Source: DATMGU01 sp035555315
GTDB lineage: Bacteria > Pseudomonadota > Alphaproteobacteria > ATCC43930 > CGMCC-115725
Reading direction: 5' to 3'
DNA: 59,345 nt
Assembly (NCBI GenBank): GCA_035555315.1
Contig: DATMGU010000130.1
Coordinates: forward strand, 1 to 59,345
Part shown: in pieces, positions 19,902-28,190 of the stretch
Numbering within the stretch: the stretch's first letter is position 1
Layout: each line of letters begins with the position of its first letter
Position numbers and translations under genes: made by a program
The notes under the pieces: model-generated
What the model was told of the DNA's origin: nothing
Seen by the model: the letters and a program-made list of their open reading frames with translations, nothing else
The model's database searches: none

Positions 19902-20680
19902 CCGAGGCCGGCGATACGGCCGGTCCGTGCGCGGCCCTCACGCTGGCGGAGCCGTTCCGCGCCGTGTTTTTCGAGACGATCGGCAGCACCAGCGCCGAAG
20001 CGAAACAGCGCGCCGCCGCTGGGGCCGTCCATGGAACGGTGATCTGGGCGGCTGAACAGGCGGCCGGCCATGGCCGGCGCGGCCGACCCTGGCGCTCGCC
20101 CCCCGGCAATCTCTACATGTCCGTCGTGCTGCGCCCGCCGGTCGTCCCGGCGCGTGCCGCCGAACTCGCCTTCGTGGCCGTGGTGGCCCTCGCGGACGCG
20201 GTCGCGCCGGTGCTGCCGCCATCGGTCGACATCGCGTTGAAATGGCCGAACGATCTGCTGCTCGACGGGGCCAAGACGGCGGGCATCCTGCTGGAGGCCG
20301 AGGGCGGTGCGCAGGATACGGCCTCCTGGGTGGTGCTGGGGATCGGCGTCAACCTGGTATCGGCACCTCAGGGTACCCCTTATCCGGCGACCTGCCTCGC
20401 CGAACTCGGTGTATCCTCGTCGCCGGCGGCGATGCTGCGTCGGCTGATCGACGCGCTCGATGCGCGGTATCGCGAATGGATCGAGGGTGGGTTCGCGCCG
20501 ATCCGGGCGGCCTGGCTGGCGCGCGCCCGGGGACTCGGCGGCCCGATCGAGCTGCATCGGGAGGGCAGTCTCGTCGCCGGGCGCTTCGCCGATCTCGACG
20601 CGACGGGCGCGCTGGTCTTGGACACCGCCGAGGGTCGCCTGCGGATCACCGCCGGCGACGTGTTCTTCGCACCGACTTGA
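19898..20680 (+). CDS. birA: Biotin--[acetyl-CoA-carboxylase] ligase
   Basis: Biotin-protein ligase activates biotin with ATP and attaches it to the biotin carboxyl carrier protein of acetyl-CoA carboxylase and other carboxylases. The 260-residue product has the ligase core: ETIGSTSAEAK near 26-36, the biotinyl-AMP loop GHGRRGRPW at 57-65, KWPNDLLLDGAKTAGILLE with Lys126 in the catalytic position, and a small C-terminal SH3-like domain (LHREGSLVAGRFADLDATGALVL). It lacks the N-terminal winged helix of E. coli BirA, so it should be an enzyme only and not a repressor. Start and stop are tightly packed between nuoN and coaX. Confidence 0.93.
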   Translation: MTEAGDTAGPCAALTLAEPFRAVFFETIGSTSAEAKQRAAAGAVHGTVIWAAEQAAGHGRRGRPWRSPPGNLYMSVVLRPPVVPARAAELAFVAVVALADAVAPVLPPSVDIALKWPNDLLLDGAKTAGILLEAEGGAQDTASWVVLGIGVNLVSAPQGTPYPATCLAELGVSSSPAAMLRRLIDALDARYREWIEGGFAPIRAAWLARARGLGGPIELHREGSLVAGRFADLDATGALVLDTAEGRLRITAGDVFFAPT

Positions 20681-20692
20681 GGGAGGCGGAGC

Positions 20693-21466
20693 ATGCTGCT
20701 TGCGATTGATGTCGGCAACACCAATATCGTGTTCGCGGTGATGGATGGCGACCGGGTCGCCGGCTCGTGGCGCGCCTCGACCGATGCGCGCCGGACCGCG
20801 GATGAATACGCCGTCTGGCTGACCCAGTTGATGAGCCTGAAAGGGCTGACGCCGGCCGATATCGATGCCACGATCCTGGCCAGCGTCGTGCCGCAGGTGG
20901 TGTTCAACGTGAAGACGCTGTGCCGCACCTATTTCAACTCCGAGCCGATGACCATCGGCGAACCCGGTGTCGATCTGGGCGTCAAGATCCTGATGGATCG
21001 GCCGAGCGAGGTGGGTGCCGACCGGTTGGTCAATGCGGTCGCCGCCGTCGACCGCTTCAAGCCGCCGCTGATCGTCATCGATTTCGGCACGGCCACGACC
21101 TTCGACATCGTCGATGGCGACGGTAACTATGCCGGGGGCGTCATCGCGCCGGGCATCAACCTGTCGCTCGAAGCGCTCTACATGGCGGCTGCCAAGCTGC
21201 CTCGGGTGGCGGTGCACCGGCCCGACCGGGTGATTGGCAAGGGTACCGTCGCGGGCATGCAGTCCGGCGTGTTCTACGGCTATATCGGCCTCATCGAAGG
21301 GCTGGTTACCCGGATCCGCCAGGAGTTCGGGAGCGCGATGCAAGTCGTCGCGACCGGTGGCTTGGCGCCGTTATTCGCCGATTCGACCGATATTATAGAC
21401 GCCGTGGATGGCGAGCTCACCCTGTGGGGGCTGCGCCTGATCCACGCTAGAAACAAGGTTTCATGA
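20693..21466 (+). CDS. coaX: Type III pantothenate kinase
   Basis: CoaX phosphorylates pantothenate in the first step of coenzyme A synthesis. It belongs to the ASKHA fold rather than the CoaA family. The sequence has the N-terminal phosphate loop LLAIDVGNTN with Asp6, the substrate region RPSEVGADRLVNAVAA, the second acidic motif DFGTATTFDIVD, and a C-terminal ATGGLAPLFAD. The 257-residue length is standard. It starts 12 bp after birA with a GGGAGG ribosome site, and its stop overlaps the RNase J gene. Confidence 0.95.
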   Translation: MLLAIDVGNTNIVFAVMDGDRVAGSWRASTDARRTADEYAVWLTQLMSLKGLTPADIDATILASVVPQVVFNVKTLCRTYFNSEPMTIGEPGVDLGVKILMDRPSEVGADRLVNAVAAVDRFKPPLIVIDFGTATTFDIVDGDGNYAGGVIAPGINLSLEALYMAAAKLPRVAVHRPDRVIGKGTVAGMQSGVFYGYIGLIEGLVTRIRQEFGSAMQVVATGGLAPLFADSTDIIDAVDGELTLWGLRLIHARNKVS

Positions 21467-23199
21467 GCAGATCAAAACGTAATTCCGCAGCCTCCGGCCC
21501 GCGCGCCCCGGCTGATAAAGTCATTCCCCTGGTCAAAATCCCCTACGCCGCTGCCAATCGTTCGGACGAGTTGGTGTTCCTGCCGCTGGGCGGTGTTGGC
21601 GAGATCGGCATGAATCTCAGCCTCTACGGCTATGCCGGGCAGTGGCTGATGATCGATCTGGGTATCTCCTTCGCCGACGACACGATGCCGGGCCTCGACA
21701 TCATCATGGCCGATCCGACCTTCATCGCCGAGCGGCGAGAGCAACTGGCCGGGTTGGTGGTGACCCACGCCCATGAGGATCATATCGGCGCCATCCAGCA
21801 TCTGTGGCCACGGCTGCGCTGCCCGATCTATGCGACACCCTTCACCGCGTCGGTGCTGCGGGCGAAGCTGGGCGAGGCGGGGTTGTTGACGTCGGTCCAG
21901 ATTCACGAGGTGCCGCTCTCCGGCCATTTCACGGTCGGCCCGTTCGACCTGGAACTGATCACGCTGACCCATTCGGTGCCGGAACCCAATGCCGTCGTGC
22001 TGCGCACGCCGCTCGGCACCCTGCTGCATACCGGCGACTGGAAATTCGACCCGGAGCCGCAGGTCGGCCCGACCGCCGATCTCGCCGCGCTGACGCGGCT
22101 GGGCGAGGAGGGGGTGCTGGCACTGATCGGTGATTCGACCAATGCGCTGCGCGCCGGCGAGGCCGGGTCCGAGGCCGATGTGCGCGCCTCGCTGATCGAT
22201 CTGGTCGGGCGCTACGATCAGCGGGTGGCGATCGCCTGCTTCGCCTCGAACGTCGCCCGGCTGCAATCCGCCGCCGCCGCCGCCGCCGCCAATGACCGGC
22301 GCGTCGCCTTGGTTGGCCGGTCGCTGTGGCGGATGGAACAGGCGGCGCGGGAGAACGGCTATCTGGCCGATACCGCCCCGTTCCTGACCGACGAGGAAGC
22401 CGCCTATCTACCGCGCGACAAGGTGCTGCTGATCTGCACCGGCAGCCAGGGCGAGCCGCGCTCGGCCCTGGCGCGGATCGCCGCCGACGATCATCCGCAT
22501 ATCGTGCTCGACCAGGGCGACACGGTGATCTTCTCGTCGCGCATCATTCCCGGCAATGAGAAGTCGATCGGCAAGCTGCAGAACCAGCTCGCCGGCCTGG
22601 GCGTCGACATCGTCACCGAGCACGAGCATTTCGTGCATGTCTCCGGGCATCCGGCGCGCGACGAGCTCACGCGGATGTACCAGATGATCCAGCCGCGCAT
22701 CGCGGTTCCGGTGCATGGCGAGGAGCGGCATCTGATCGCCCATGCCAAGCTGGCCGAGGAATGCCAGGTGTCGGAGACGATCATCGCCGAAAACGGCGAC
22801 ATGATCCGCCTGGCACCCGGCCTGGCGGAGATCATCGATCGCGTGCCGGTCGGTCGCCTCGGCCTCGATGGCAAGGCGCTGATCCCGCTCGACGGCGCCG
22901 CGATGAAGGGCCGTCAGCGCATGATCTTCAACGGCTCGGCGGTCTCGACCGTGGTGCTGGACGAGCGCGGGCACCTGCTCTCGGCGCCGCGCGTCACCGT
23001 GCATGGCTTGTTGGAGGCCGGCTCGGAGATCGCCAACAATCTGCCCGGTGAGGTGGAACGGGCGGTCAAGGGCATCCCGGCCAATGGGCGCGGCGACGAC
23101 GAGGTGGTGCGTGAAGCGGTGCGCCTGGCGATCCGCCGCCATCTCAACATGACCATCGGCAAGAAGCCGGTGACCGACGTGCATGTGGTGCGGATCTAA
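21463..23199 (+). CDS. rnj: Ribonuclease J
   Basis: RNase J is a metallo-beta-lactamase/beta-CASP nuclease with endonuclease and 5'-to-3' exonuclease activity in RNA processing. The zinc-binding motif THAHEDHIGA is at residues 101-110. Further metal-site residues are in GDWKFDPEPQ and IGDSTNALRAGEAGSE. The beta-CASP part includes CTGSQGEPRSALARIAADDH and VSGHPARDEL. A 31-residue N-terminal extension rich in Ser/Arg/Pro precedes the catalytic fold. Length (578 aa) fits the family. It sits between coaX and mce, its usual alphaproteobacterial place. Confidence 0.93.
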   Translation: MSRSKRNSAASGPRAPADKVIPLVKIPYAAANRSDELVFLPLGGVGEIGMNLSLYGYAGQWLMIDLGISFADDTMPGLDIIMADPTFIAERREQLAGLVVTHAHEDHIGAIQHLWPRLRCPIYATPFTASVLRAKLGEAGLLTSVQIHEVPLSGHFTVGPFDLELITLTHSVPEPNAVVLRTPLGTLLHTGDWKFDPEPQVGPTADLAALTRLGEEGVLALIGDSTNALRAGEAGSEADVRASLIDLVGRYDQRVAIACFASNVARLQSAAAAAAANDRRVALVGRSLWRMEQAARENGYLADTAPFLTDEEAAYLPRDKVLLICTGSQGEPRSALARIAADDHPHIVLDQGDTVIFSSRIIPGNEKSIGKLQNQLAGLGVDIVTEHEHFVHVSGHPARDELTRMYQMIQPRIAVPVHGEERHLIAHAKLAEECQVSETIIAENGDMIRLAPGLAEIIDRVPVGRLGLDGKALIPLDGAAMKGRQRMIFNGSAVSTVVLDERGHLLSAPRVTVHGLLEAGSEIANNLPGEVERAVKGIPANGRGDDEVVREAVRLAIRRHLNMTIGKKPVTDVHVVRI

Positions 23200-23213
23200 C
23201 AGGAGGGGCAACC

Positions 23214-23618
23214 ATGATCGGGCGGCTCAATCATGTGGCGATCGTCGTCCCCGACCTCGCGGCGGCCGCGGCCCTCTATCGCGATGCGCTGGGGGCGACC
23301 GTTTCGGCGCCCCAGGCGCTGCCGGGCCATGGCGTGACGGTGGTGTTCGTCGAGCTGCCGAACACCAAGATCGAGTTGCTGCATCCTCTCGGCGAGGCCT
23401 CGACCGTGGCGCCGTTCCTTGAGCGCAATCCGGCCGGCGGCATGCACCATGTCTGCTACGAGGTGGATGACATTCTCGCAGCGCGCGATCATCTCAAAGC
23501 TACCGGCGCCAGGGTACTGGGCGATGGCGTGCCGCGCCTCGGGGCCCATGACAAGCCCGTGCTGTTCCTGCACCCGAAGGATTTCTGCGGCACGCTGGTG
23601 GAGTTGGAACAGGCGTGA
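23214..23618 (+). CDS. mce: Methylmalonyl-CoA epimerase
   Basis: The enzyme interconverts (2R)- and (2S)-methylmalonyl-CoA in propionyl-CoA breakdown. It is a 134-residue glyoxalase-fold protein with two beta-alpha-beta-beta-beta repeats. Metal ligands are visible as His7 (LNHVAIVVPD), a His in GGMHHVCYEVDD, and Glu130 (GTLVELEQA). A GGAGGGG ribosome site precedes the ATG. The following DUF1467 gene overlaps the stop, and this pair (mce-DUF1467) is widely conserved in alphaproteobacteria. Confidence 0.92.
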   Translation: MIGRLNHVAIVVPDLAAAAALYRDALGATVSAPQALPGHGVTVVFVELPNTKIELLHPLGEASTVAPFLERNPAGGMHHVCYEVDDILAARDHLKATGARVLGDGVPRLGAHDKPVLFLHPKDFCGTLVELEQA

Positions 23619-23851
23619 ACTGGGTTTCCGGAATCGTCGTCTATGTCATCGTTTGGTGGCTGGTGCTGTTCTGCACCTTGCCGCTCGGCATCCGGCCGGC
23701 GCAGGAGGGCGATGTCGGCCGTCAAAGCGGCGCTCCGGCCAATCCGCGGCTATGGTTCAAGGTCATGCTGACCACCGCCATCGCCAGCGTCTTATGGGGG
23801 GGAATCTATCTGGTGATCATCTCCGATCTCATCAGCTTTCGGACGCCATGA
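23615..23851 (+). CDS. DUF1467 family small membrane protein
   Basis: 78-residue protein with two membrane helices (VVYVIVWWLVLFCTL and MLTTAIASVLWGGIYLVII) joined by a polar loop containing GIRPAQEGDVG.. and GAPANPRLWFKV. This is the DUF1467 pattern usually found right after mce in alphaproteobacteria. Its function is unknown. The start overlaps the mce stop and its own stop overlaps the next gene (ATGA), so the three are probably co-translated. Confidence 0.85.
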   Translation: MNWVSGIVVYVIVWWLVLFCTLPLGIRPAQEGDVGRQSGAPANPRLWFKVMLTTAIASVLWGGIYLVIISDLISFRTP

Positions 23852-24423
23852 CCTCGGCCTATTGCACGGCGGCGCCTGGCCACCCGTTCCACGGGCCTTA
23901 CCATGAGTCCGATTACGGCTTTCCTCAGCGCGACGATGCGGTGCTGCTGGAGCGTCTGACGTTGGAGATCAACCAGGCCGGATTGTCCTGGCTGACCATC
24001 CTGAAAAAGCGCGTGGCGTTTTACGAGGCATTCGATGGCTTCGACGTGGCCCGCGTGGCCGGTTACGGCCCGGCCGATGTCGCGCGGCTGCTGGGCAATC
24101 CGGGCATCATCCGCAACCGGCTGAAGGTCGAGGCGGTCATCCACAATGCCGGGGTGGTGCAGGCACTGGCGGCGGAGCATGGCTCCTTCGCGGCCTGGAT
24201 TGACCGAAATCACCCGCTCGACAAAGCCGATTGGGTGCGCCTGTTCCGCAAGACCTTCCGCTTCACGGGCGGCGAGATCGTCGGCGAGTTCCTGATGAGC
24301 CTCGGCTATTTGCCCGGCGCCCACGGGCCGGAATGCCCGATTTATCACCGGATCCTGGAACTCGACCCGCCTTGGGCGAGGGCGGTAGGGTCAAAAGACT
24401 TGGCAACAGCCCCAGGAACCTGA
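23848..24423 (+). CDS. tag: DNA-3-methyladenine glycosylase I
   Basis: Tag excises 3-methyladenine from alkylated DNA. The 191-residue product has the HhH-type glycosylase core (ERLTLEINQAGLSWLTILKKR, where the Glu and Trp line the base pocket). It also has the zinc site typical of Tag: Cys6 and His19 (spacing 13) at the N-terminus, and a His-x3-Cys pair in AHGPECPIY near the C-terminus, matching E. coli C4/H17 and H175/C179. The longer open frame upstream overlaps mce and DUF1467 and is not coding. It is the last gene before a 426-bp non-coding stretch. Confidence 0.9.
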   Translation: MTSAYCTAAPGHPFHGPYHESDYGFPQRDDAVLLERLTLEINQAGLSWLTILKKRVAFYEAFDGFDVARVAGYGPADVARLLGNPGIIRNRLKVEAVIHNAGVVQALAAEHGSFAAWIDRNHPLDKADWVRLFRKTFRFTGGEIVGEFLMSLGYLPGAHGPECPIYHRILELDPPWARAVGSKDLATAPGT

Positions 24424-24482
24424 CGGGCGCGATCGTCCGTCGGATCGGCGCACAAAAAGAAAATGGCAAAACCATTTAGGTC

Positions 24483-24510
24483 TTGCCATCGTAAAGTGCA
24501 GCTTTATCTT
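24483..24510 (+). promoter_or_regulatory. Candidate promoter of the small RNA at 24518
   Basis: TTGCCA (24483-24488) and TATCTT (24505-24510) are separated by 16 bp and would start transcription near 24517-24520, just where a hairpin begins. The -35 forms the right arm of an inverted repeat (ATGGCAA 24463-24469, TTGCCAT 24483-24489), which could be an operator. Confidence 0.4.
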
Positions 24511-24517
24511 CGTTCTT

Positions 24518-24609
24518 TTAGTCGAGATCTAGGTCTCGACCTGACGTTTGGCTGCGTTTCCTCCCCAAACTTGAGCCGGGCTGGTCCGCTGATGCGGCTC
24601 TCTTTTTTT
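24518..24609 (+). ncRNA. Candidate trans-acting small RNA of about 92 nt
   Basis: No gene covers this stretch between tag and proS. Downstream of a plausible promoter there is a 5' hairpin (GTCGAGA/TCTCGAC around TCTAGG, 24521-24540). An apparently single-stranded segment follows, containing CCTCCCC (24560-24566), which is complementary to a ribosome-binding site. A GC-rich hairpin with seven T residues ends the element. The order of 5' hairpin, CU-rich anti-Shine-Dalgarno segment and U-tailed terminator is that of Hfq-dependent small RNAs known in alphaproteobacteria. I cannot assign it to a named family, and the prediction rests on layout only. Confidence 0.45.
24573..24609 (+). terminator. 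Rho-independent terminator in the tag-proS gap
   Basis: GAGCCG (24573-24578) pairs with CGGCTC (24595-24600) and is followed by TC and seven T residues (24603-24609). The 16-nt loop is long but can pair partly. It would end the candidate small RNA and any read-through from tag. Confidence 0.6.
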
Positions 24610-24849
24610 GTGCAACCACTGTACGAATAATTGGCAGCTTCGTCACGCGTTTTTTTGAGGCAAATCACGGAAATCATGAAGTTTTTGTTGCACAAAATCG
24701 AGGCGTCAATTCGAAGAGCACATAAATAGAGCAGATATGCGGCGGCTTTGGAGACCGCACCCGCCAATGCCGCCGGCCGCGTAGACAGCGAAGGGTTGCT
24801 TCACTAGAGTCCGCGCGGTTTTTATCGGCCCTTACACCCCCGAGGCCTC
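24610..24849. other. Non-coding leader region of proS
   Basis: AT-richer than its surroundings. It contains the right arm of an 11-bp inverted repeat (TTTTGTGCAAC 24606-24616, GTTGCACAAAA 24687-24697) and a second run of seven T (24650-24656) without a clear stem. The proS promoter should lie here, but no convincing -35/-10 pair was found. An 87-residue minus-strand open frame (24504-24767) has no recognisable features and crosses the terminator, so it was not called. Confidence 0.5.
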
Positions 24850-26187
24850 ATGCGTTTGTCTGCCTATTTCCTGCCGACCCTTCGGGAAAACCCGAGCGAG
24901 GCGCAGATCGTGTCGCATCGCCTGATGCTGCGCGCCGGGATGATCAAGCAATCCTCCGCCGGCATCTATTCCTGGCTGCCGCTCGGCTTTCGCGTGCTGA
25001 AGAAGATCGAGCAGATCGTGCGCGAGGAGCAGGACAGCGCCGGCGGCCTAGAATTGCTGATGCCGACGATCCAGCCGGCGGAGCTGTGGCGTGAAAGTGG
25101 GCGCTACGACGATTACGGCAAGGAGATGCTGCGGATCACCGATCGGCACGAGCGCGACATGCTGTACGGCCCGACCAACGAGGAAGTGATCACGGATATC
25201 TTCCGCTCGTCGGTCAAAAGCTACCGCGACCTGCCGAAGAACCTCTACCACATCCAGTGGAAGTTCCGGGACGAGGTGCGGCCTCGGTTCGGCGTGATGC
25301 GCGGCCGCGAATTTCTGATGAAGGATGCCTATTCCTTCGACCTGGACGAGGCGGCGGCCAAGATCTCCTACAACAAGATGTTCCTGGCCTATCTGCGCAC
25401 CTATGCGCGGCTCGGCCTCAAGGCGATCCCGATGCGGGCGGATACCGGCCCGATCGGCGGCGATCTCAGCCATGAATTCATCATCCTCGCCGAAACCGGC
25501 GAGTCCGAGGTGTATTGCGACCGGGAATGGCTCAGCAACGACGTGCTGGCGGCCGGCCTTTCCTTCGAGGACGATCTGGAGCCGTTCTTCCAGAAATGGA
25601 CCGGCGTCTACGCCGCGACCGACGAGATCCACGATCCGGCGACCTGCCCGGTGCCGGCCGACCAGCTGGTCACCGCGCGGGGCATCGAGGTCGGTCATAT
25701 CTTCTCGTTCGGCACGAAATACTCCGCGCCGATGGGCGCCACCGTCACCGGTCCCGCCGGTGGGGAAGTGCCCGTGATCATGGGCTCCTACGGGATCGGC
25801 GTGTCGCGGCTGGTCGGCGCCATCATCGAGGCGAGCCATGACGACGCGGGCATCGTCTGGCCTGAATCGGTGGCGCCGTACCGCATCGCCCTGATCAATC
25901 TGCGGCCGTCGGATGCCGGCTGCACCGCGGCGGCCGACCGGCTCTATGCCGAACTCGGCGCGGCGGGCGTCGAGGTGCTCTATGACGACCGAGATGAATC
26001 CGCCGGCGCCAAATTCGCCACGGCGGATCTCATCGGCCTGCCCTGGCAGGTCGCCATCGGGCCGCGCGGCCTTGCCAAGGGCATCGCCGAGGTGAAGCAG
26101 CGCGCGACGGGCGAGCGGCAGGAAATCGCACTCGACGCGGTGGTGCAACGGTTCACGGCACCCATGCTCGCGGCCCAGGCGCCGTGA
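24850..26187 (+). CDS. proS: Prolyl-tRNA synthetase (short, editing-domain-less type)
   Basis: ProS charges tRNA-Pro with proline. The 445-residue product is a class II synthetase. Motif 1 lies around SAGIYSWLPLGFRVLKKIE, motif 2 is FRDEVRPRFGVMRGREFLMKDAYSFD, and motif 3 is GSYGIGVSRLVGAIIE. The C-terminal anticodon-binding domain includes LYDDRDESAGAKFATADLIGLPWQV. It lacks the roughly 180-residue insertion editing domain of E. coli ProS, as is normal for alphaproteobacteria; a separate trans-editing protein would have to be encoded elsewhere. The stop overlaps the lolC start. Confidence 0.97.
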   Translation: MRLSAYFLPTLRENPSEAQIVSHRLMLRAGMIKQSSAGIYSWLPLGFRVLKKIEQIVREEQDSAGGLELLMPTIQPAELWRESGRYDDYGKEMLRITDRHERDMLYGPTNEEVITDIFRSSVKSYRDLPKNLYHIQWKFRDEVRPRFGVMRGREFLMKDAYSFDLDEAAAKISYNKMFLAYLRTYARLGLKAIPMRADTGPIGGDLSHEFIILAETGESEVYCDREWLSNDVLAAGLSFEDDLEPFFQKWTGVYAATDEIHDPATCPVPADQLVTARGIEVGHIFSFGTKYSAPMGATVTGPAGGEVPVIMGSYGIGVSRLVGAIIEASHDDAGIVWPESVAPYRIALINLRPSDAGCTAAADRLYAELGAAGVEVLYDDRDESAGAKFATADLIGLPWQVAIGPRGLAKGIAEVKQRATGERQEIALDAVVQRFTAPMLAAQAP

Positions 26188-27428
26188 TCTTCGGCACCTT
26201 CGAGCGGATGGTCGCGTTCCGCTATCTGCGGGCGCGGCGACAGGAAGGCTTCATCTCGGTCATCGCCGGCTTCTCGCTGCTGGGCATCGCCCTCGGCGTG
26301 GCCACGCTGATCATCGTGATGTCGGTGATGAACGGGTTCCGCGCCGAGTTCGTCGGTCATATCCTGGGCCTTAACGGTCATCTCGGCGTCTATGGCGCCG
26401 GTGGGGCGCTGCCCGGTTTCGACGAGCTGGCGACCCAGATCCGCGGCGTGCCGGATGTGGTGCGCGTAACACCGCAGATCGAGGGTCAGGTCTTCGCGCA
26501 GACCGAAGGCCACGCCACCGGCGCCCTCGTGCGCGGTTCGCGCCTGGCGGATCTCAAGGCGCAGCCGGCGATCGCCAACGGCATCCGTGGCGGCTCGCTC
26601 GACGCGCTCGACGATGATGCGGTGATGATCGGCGACCGCCTAGCGCTGTCGCTCAACGCGCATGTCGGCGATACGATCACGCTGATCTCACCGGCGGGCA
26701 ACGTGACACCCTTCGGCATGGTGCCGCGATCGAAGAGCTACAAGATCGCCGCCGTGTTCGATGTCGGGCTCATTCAATACGACAGCGGCTATATCTTCAT
26801 GACGCTCCAGGCGGCGCAGCTGCTGTTCAAGGTGCCGAACTCGGTGACCTCCCTGGAAATCGTACTGACCGATGCCGATCACGTCGCCGTGCCGCGCCGG
26901 GCGATCGGCCAGATCGTCGGCAATCGGGCGCGGATCCTCGACTGGCAGCAGCAGAACGCCGCCTATGTCAACGCGATCGGCACCGAGCGGAACGTCATGT
27001 TCATGATCCTGACGCTGATCATCGTGGTCGCCGCCTTCAACATCATCTCCAGCATGATCATGCTGGTGAAGGACAAGGGCCGCGACATCGCCATCCTACG
27101 CACCATGGGGGCGACCCAGGGCATGATCCTGCGCATCTTCTTTCTCAGCGGCTCCATCGTCGGCATCATCGGGACCGTGCTCGGCTTCGTGCTGGGCCTA
27201 TCCTTCGCCGAGAATATCGAAGCGATCCGCCAGGCGCTGCAGACGCTGACCGGCACCGATTTGTTCAGCGCCGAGATCTATTTCCTCAGCCAATTGCCGG
27301 CCCGGGTGGATGCGGGCGAGGTCGCCCTGGTCGTCGCCATCGCCTTCGGCCTGTCGTTTCTGGCGACGATCTATCCCTCCTGGCGTGCCGCCCGGCTCGA
27401 TCCGGTCGAAGCGCTCCGCTATGAGTAG
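26184..27428 (+). CDS. lolC: Lipoprotein-releasing ABC transporter, permease subunit
   Basis: This is the inner-membrane permease of the Lol system, which releases outer-membrane lipoproteins to the periplasmic carrier LolA. The 414-residue protein has one N-terminal helix (GFISVIAGFSLLGIALGVATLIIVMSVMNGF), a large periplasmic domain (about 50-265), and three C-terminal helices ending in ARLDPVEALRYE, the MacB/FtsX-like fold. Alphaproteobacteria usually have one LolC/E-type protein, so it may act as a homodimer (LolF-like). It starts at GTG 26184, overlapping the proS stop, and precedes its ATPase gene lolD. Confidence 0.93.
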   Translation: MIFGTFERMVAFRYLRARRQEGFISVIAGFSLLGIALGVATLIIVMSVMNGFRAEFVGHILGLNGHLGVYGAGGALPGFDELATQIRGVPDVVRVTPQIEGQVFAQTEGHATGALVRGSRLADLKAQPAIANGIRGGSLDALDDDAVMIGDRLALSLNAHVGDTITLISPAGNVTPFGMVPRSKSYKIAAVFDVGLIQYDSGYIFMTLQAAQLLFKVPNSVTSLEIVLTDADHVAVPRRAIGQIVGNRARILDWQQQNAAYVNAIGTERNVMFMILTLIIVVAAFNIISSMIMLVKDKGRDIAILRTMGATQGMILRIFFLSGSIVGIIGTVLGFVLGLSFAENIEAIRQALQTLTGTDLFSAEIYFLSQLPARVDAGEVALVVAIAFGLSFLATIYPSWRAARLDPVEALRYE

Positions 27429-27436
27429 CCAAGGGC

Positions 27437-28135
27437 ATGGATAGCCTGGTTACGACACAGCCGATCCTCGAACTCGACGGCGTCATCCGCACCTATCGCC
27501 AGGCGGATGCGGAGCTGCAGGTCCTGCGCGGCGCGTCGCTCAGCCTGCGGCCCGGCGAGCTGGTCGCCTTGGTCGCGCCCTCGGGCACCGGCAAGTCGAC
27601 GCTGCTGCACGTCGCGGGATTGCTTGAACGGCCGGATGGCGGCACCGTCCGGCTGGACGGCCGGGATTGCGGCCAGATGGGCGATGCCGACCGCACCGGG
27701 CTCCGGCGCGACACAATCGGCTTCGTCTATCAGTTCCACCATCTGCTGCCGGAATTCTCCGCCCTGGAGAATGTCGTGCTGCCCCAGTTGATCGCGGGAA
27801 AGCCGCGCGCCGAGGCACGCGAGCGGGCGGCGCAGCTCTTGCGGATGGTCGGGCTGGCGGAGCGGGCGGCTCATCGTCCGGCCCGGCTGTCCGGCGGCGA
27901 GCAGCAGCGAGTCGCCCTGGTTCGCGCCCTCGCCAACGCGCCGCGCATCCTGCTCGGGGACGAGCCGACCGGCAATCTCGACCAGCACACCGCCGACGGG
28001 GTGCTGGAAACCCTGATAAATCTGGTCCGCAACCAGGGGCTTGCCGCCTTGATCGCGACGCATAATCTCGATCTCGCCCAGCGCATGGACAGGACGCTGG
28101 CGATCGAGGATGGTCGGTTGGTGGAGCGCCGCTGA
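27437..28135 (+). CDS. lolD: Lipoprotein-releasing ABC transporter, ATP-binding protein LolD
   Basis: LolD powers lipoprotein release by the Lol complex on the cytoplasmic side. The 232-residue ABC ATPase has Walker A APSGTGKST at 47-55, the Q-loop in YQFHHLLPEFSALENV, signature RLSGGEQQR, Walker B ILLGDEPTGNLD, and the switch His in IATHN. It follows lolC by 8 bp. The next gene, dnaE, begins 55 bp later and is probably transcribed with it. Confidence 0.96.
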   Translation: MDSLVTTQPILELDGVIRTYRQADAELQVLRGASLSLRPGELVALVAPSGTGKSTLLHVAGLLERPDGGTVRLDGRDCGQMGDADRTGLRRDTIGFVYQFHHLLPEFSALENVVLPQLIAGKPRAEARERAAQLLRMVGLAERAAHRPARLSGGEQQRVALVRALANAPRILLGDEPTGNLDQHTADGVLETLINLVRNQGLAALIATHNLDLAQRMDRTLAIEDGRLVERR

Positions 28136-28190
28136 GCCGGGCTCGACCGCCGCCAAAACCGCCAGCACCAACCCGGGAAGGATCGCCGCC

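Noticed and set aside
24504..24767. 87-codon minus-strand frame in the tag-proS gap
   Set aside because: It crosses the terminator and the candidate small RNA and shows no recognisable domain or ribosome site.
28110..28190. Upstream ATG extension of dnaE
   Set aside because: The added 27 residues are unlike the family and overlap lolD; GTG 28191 has a good ribosome site.
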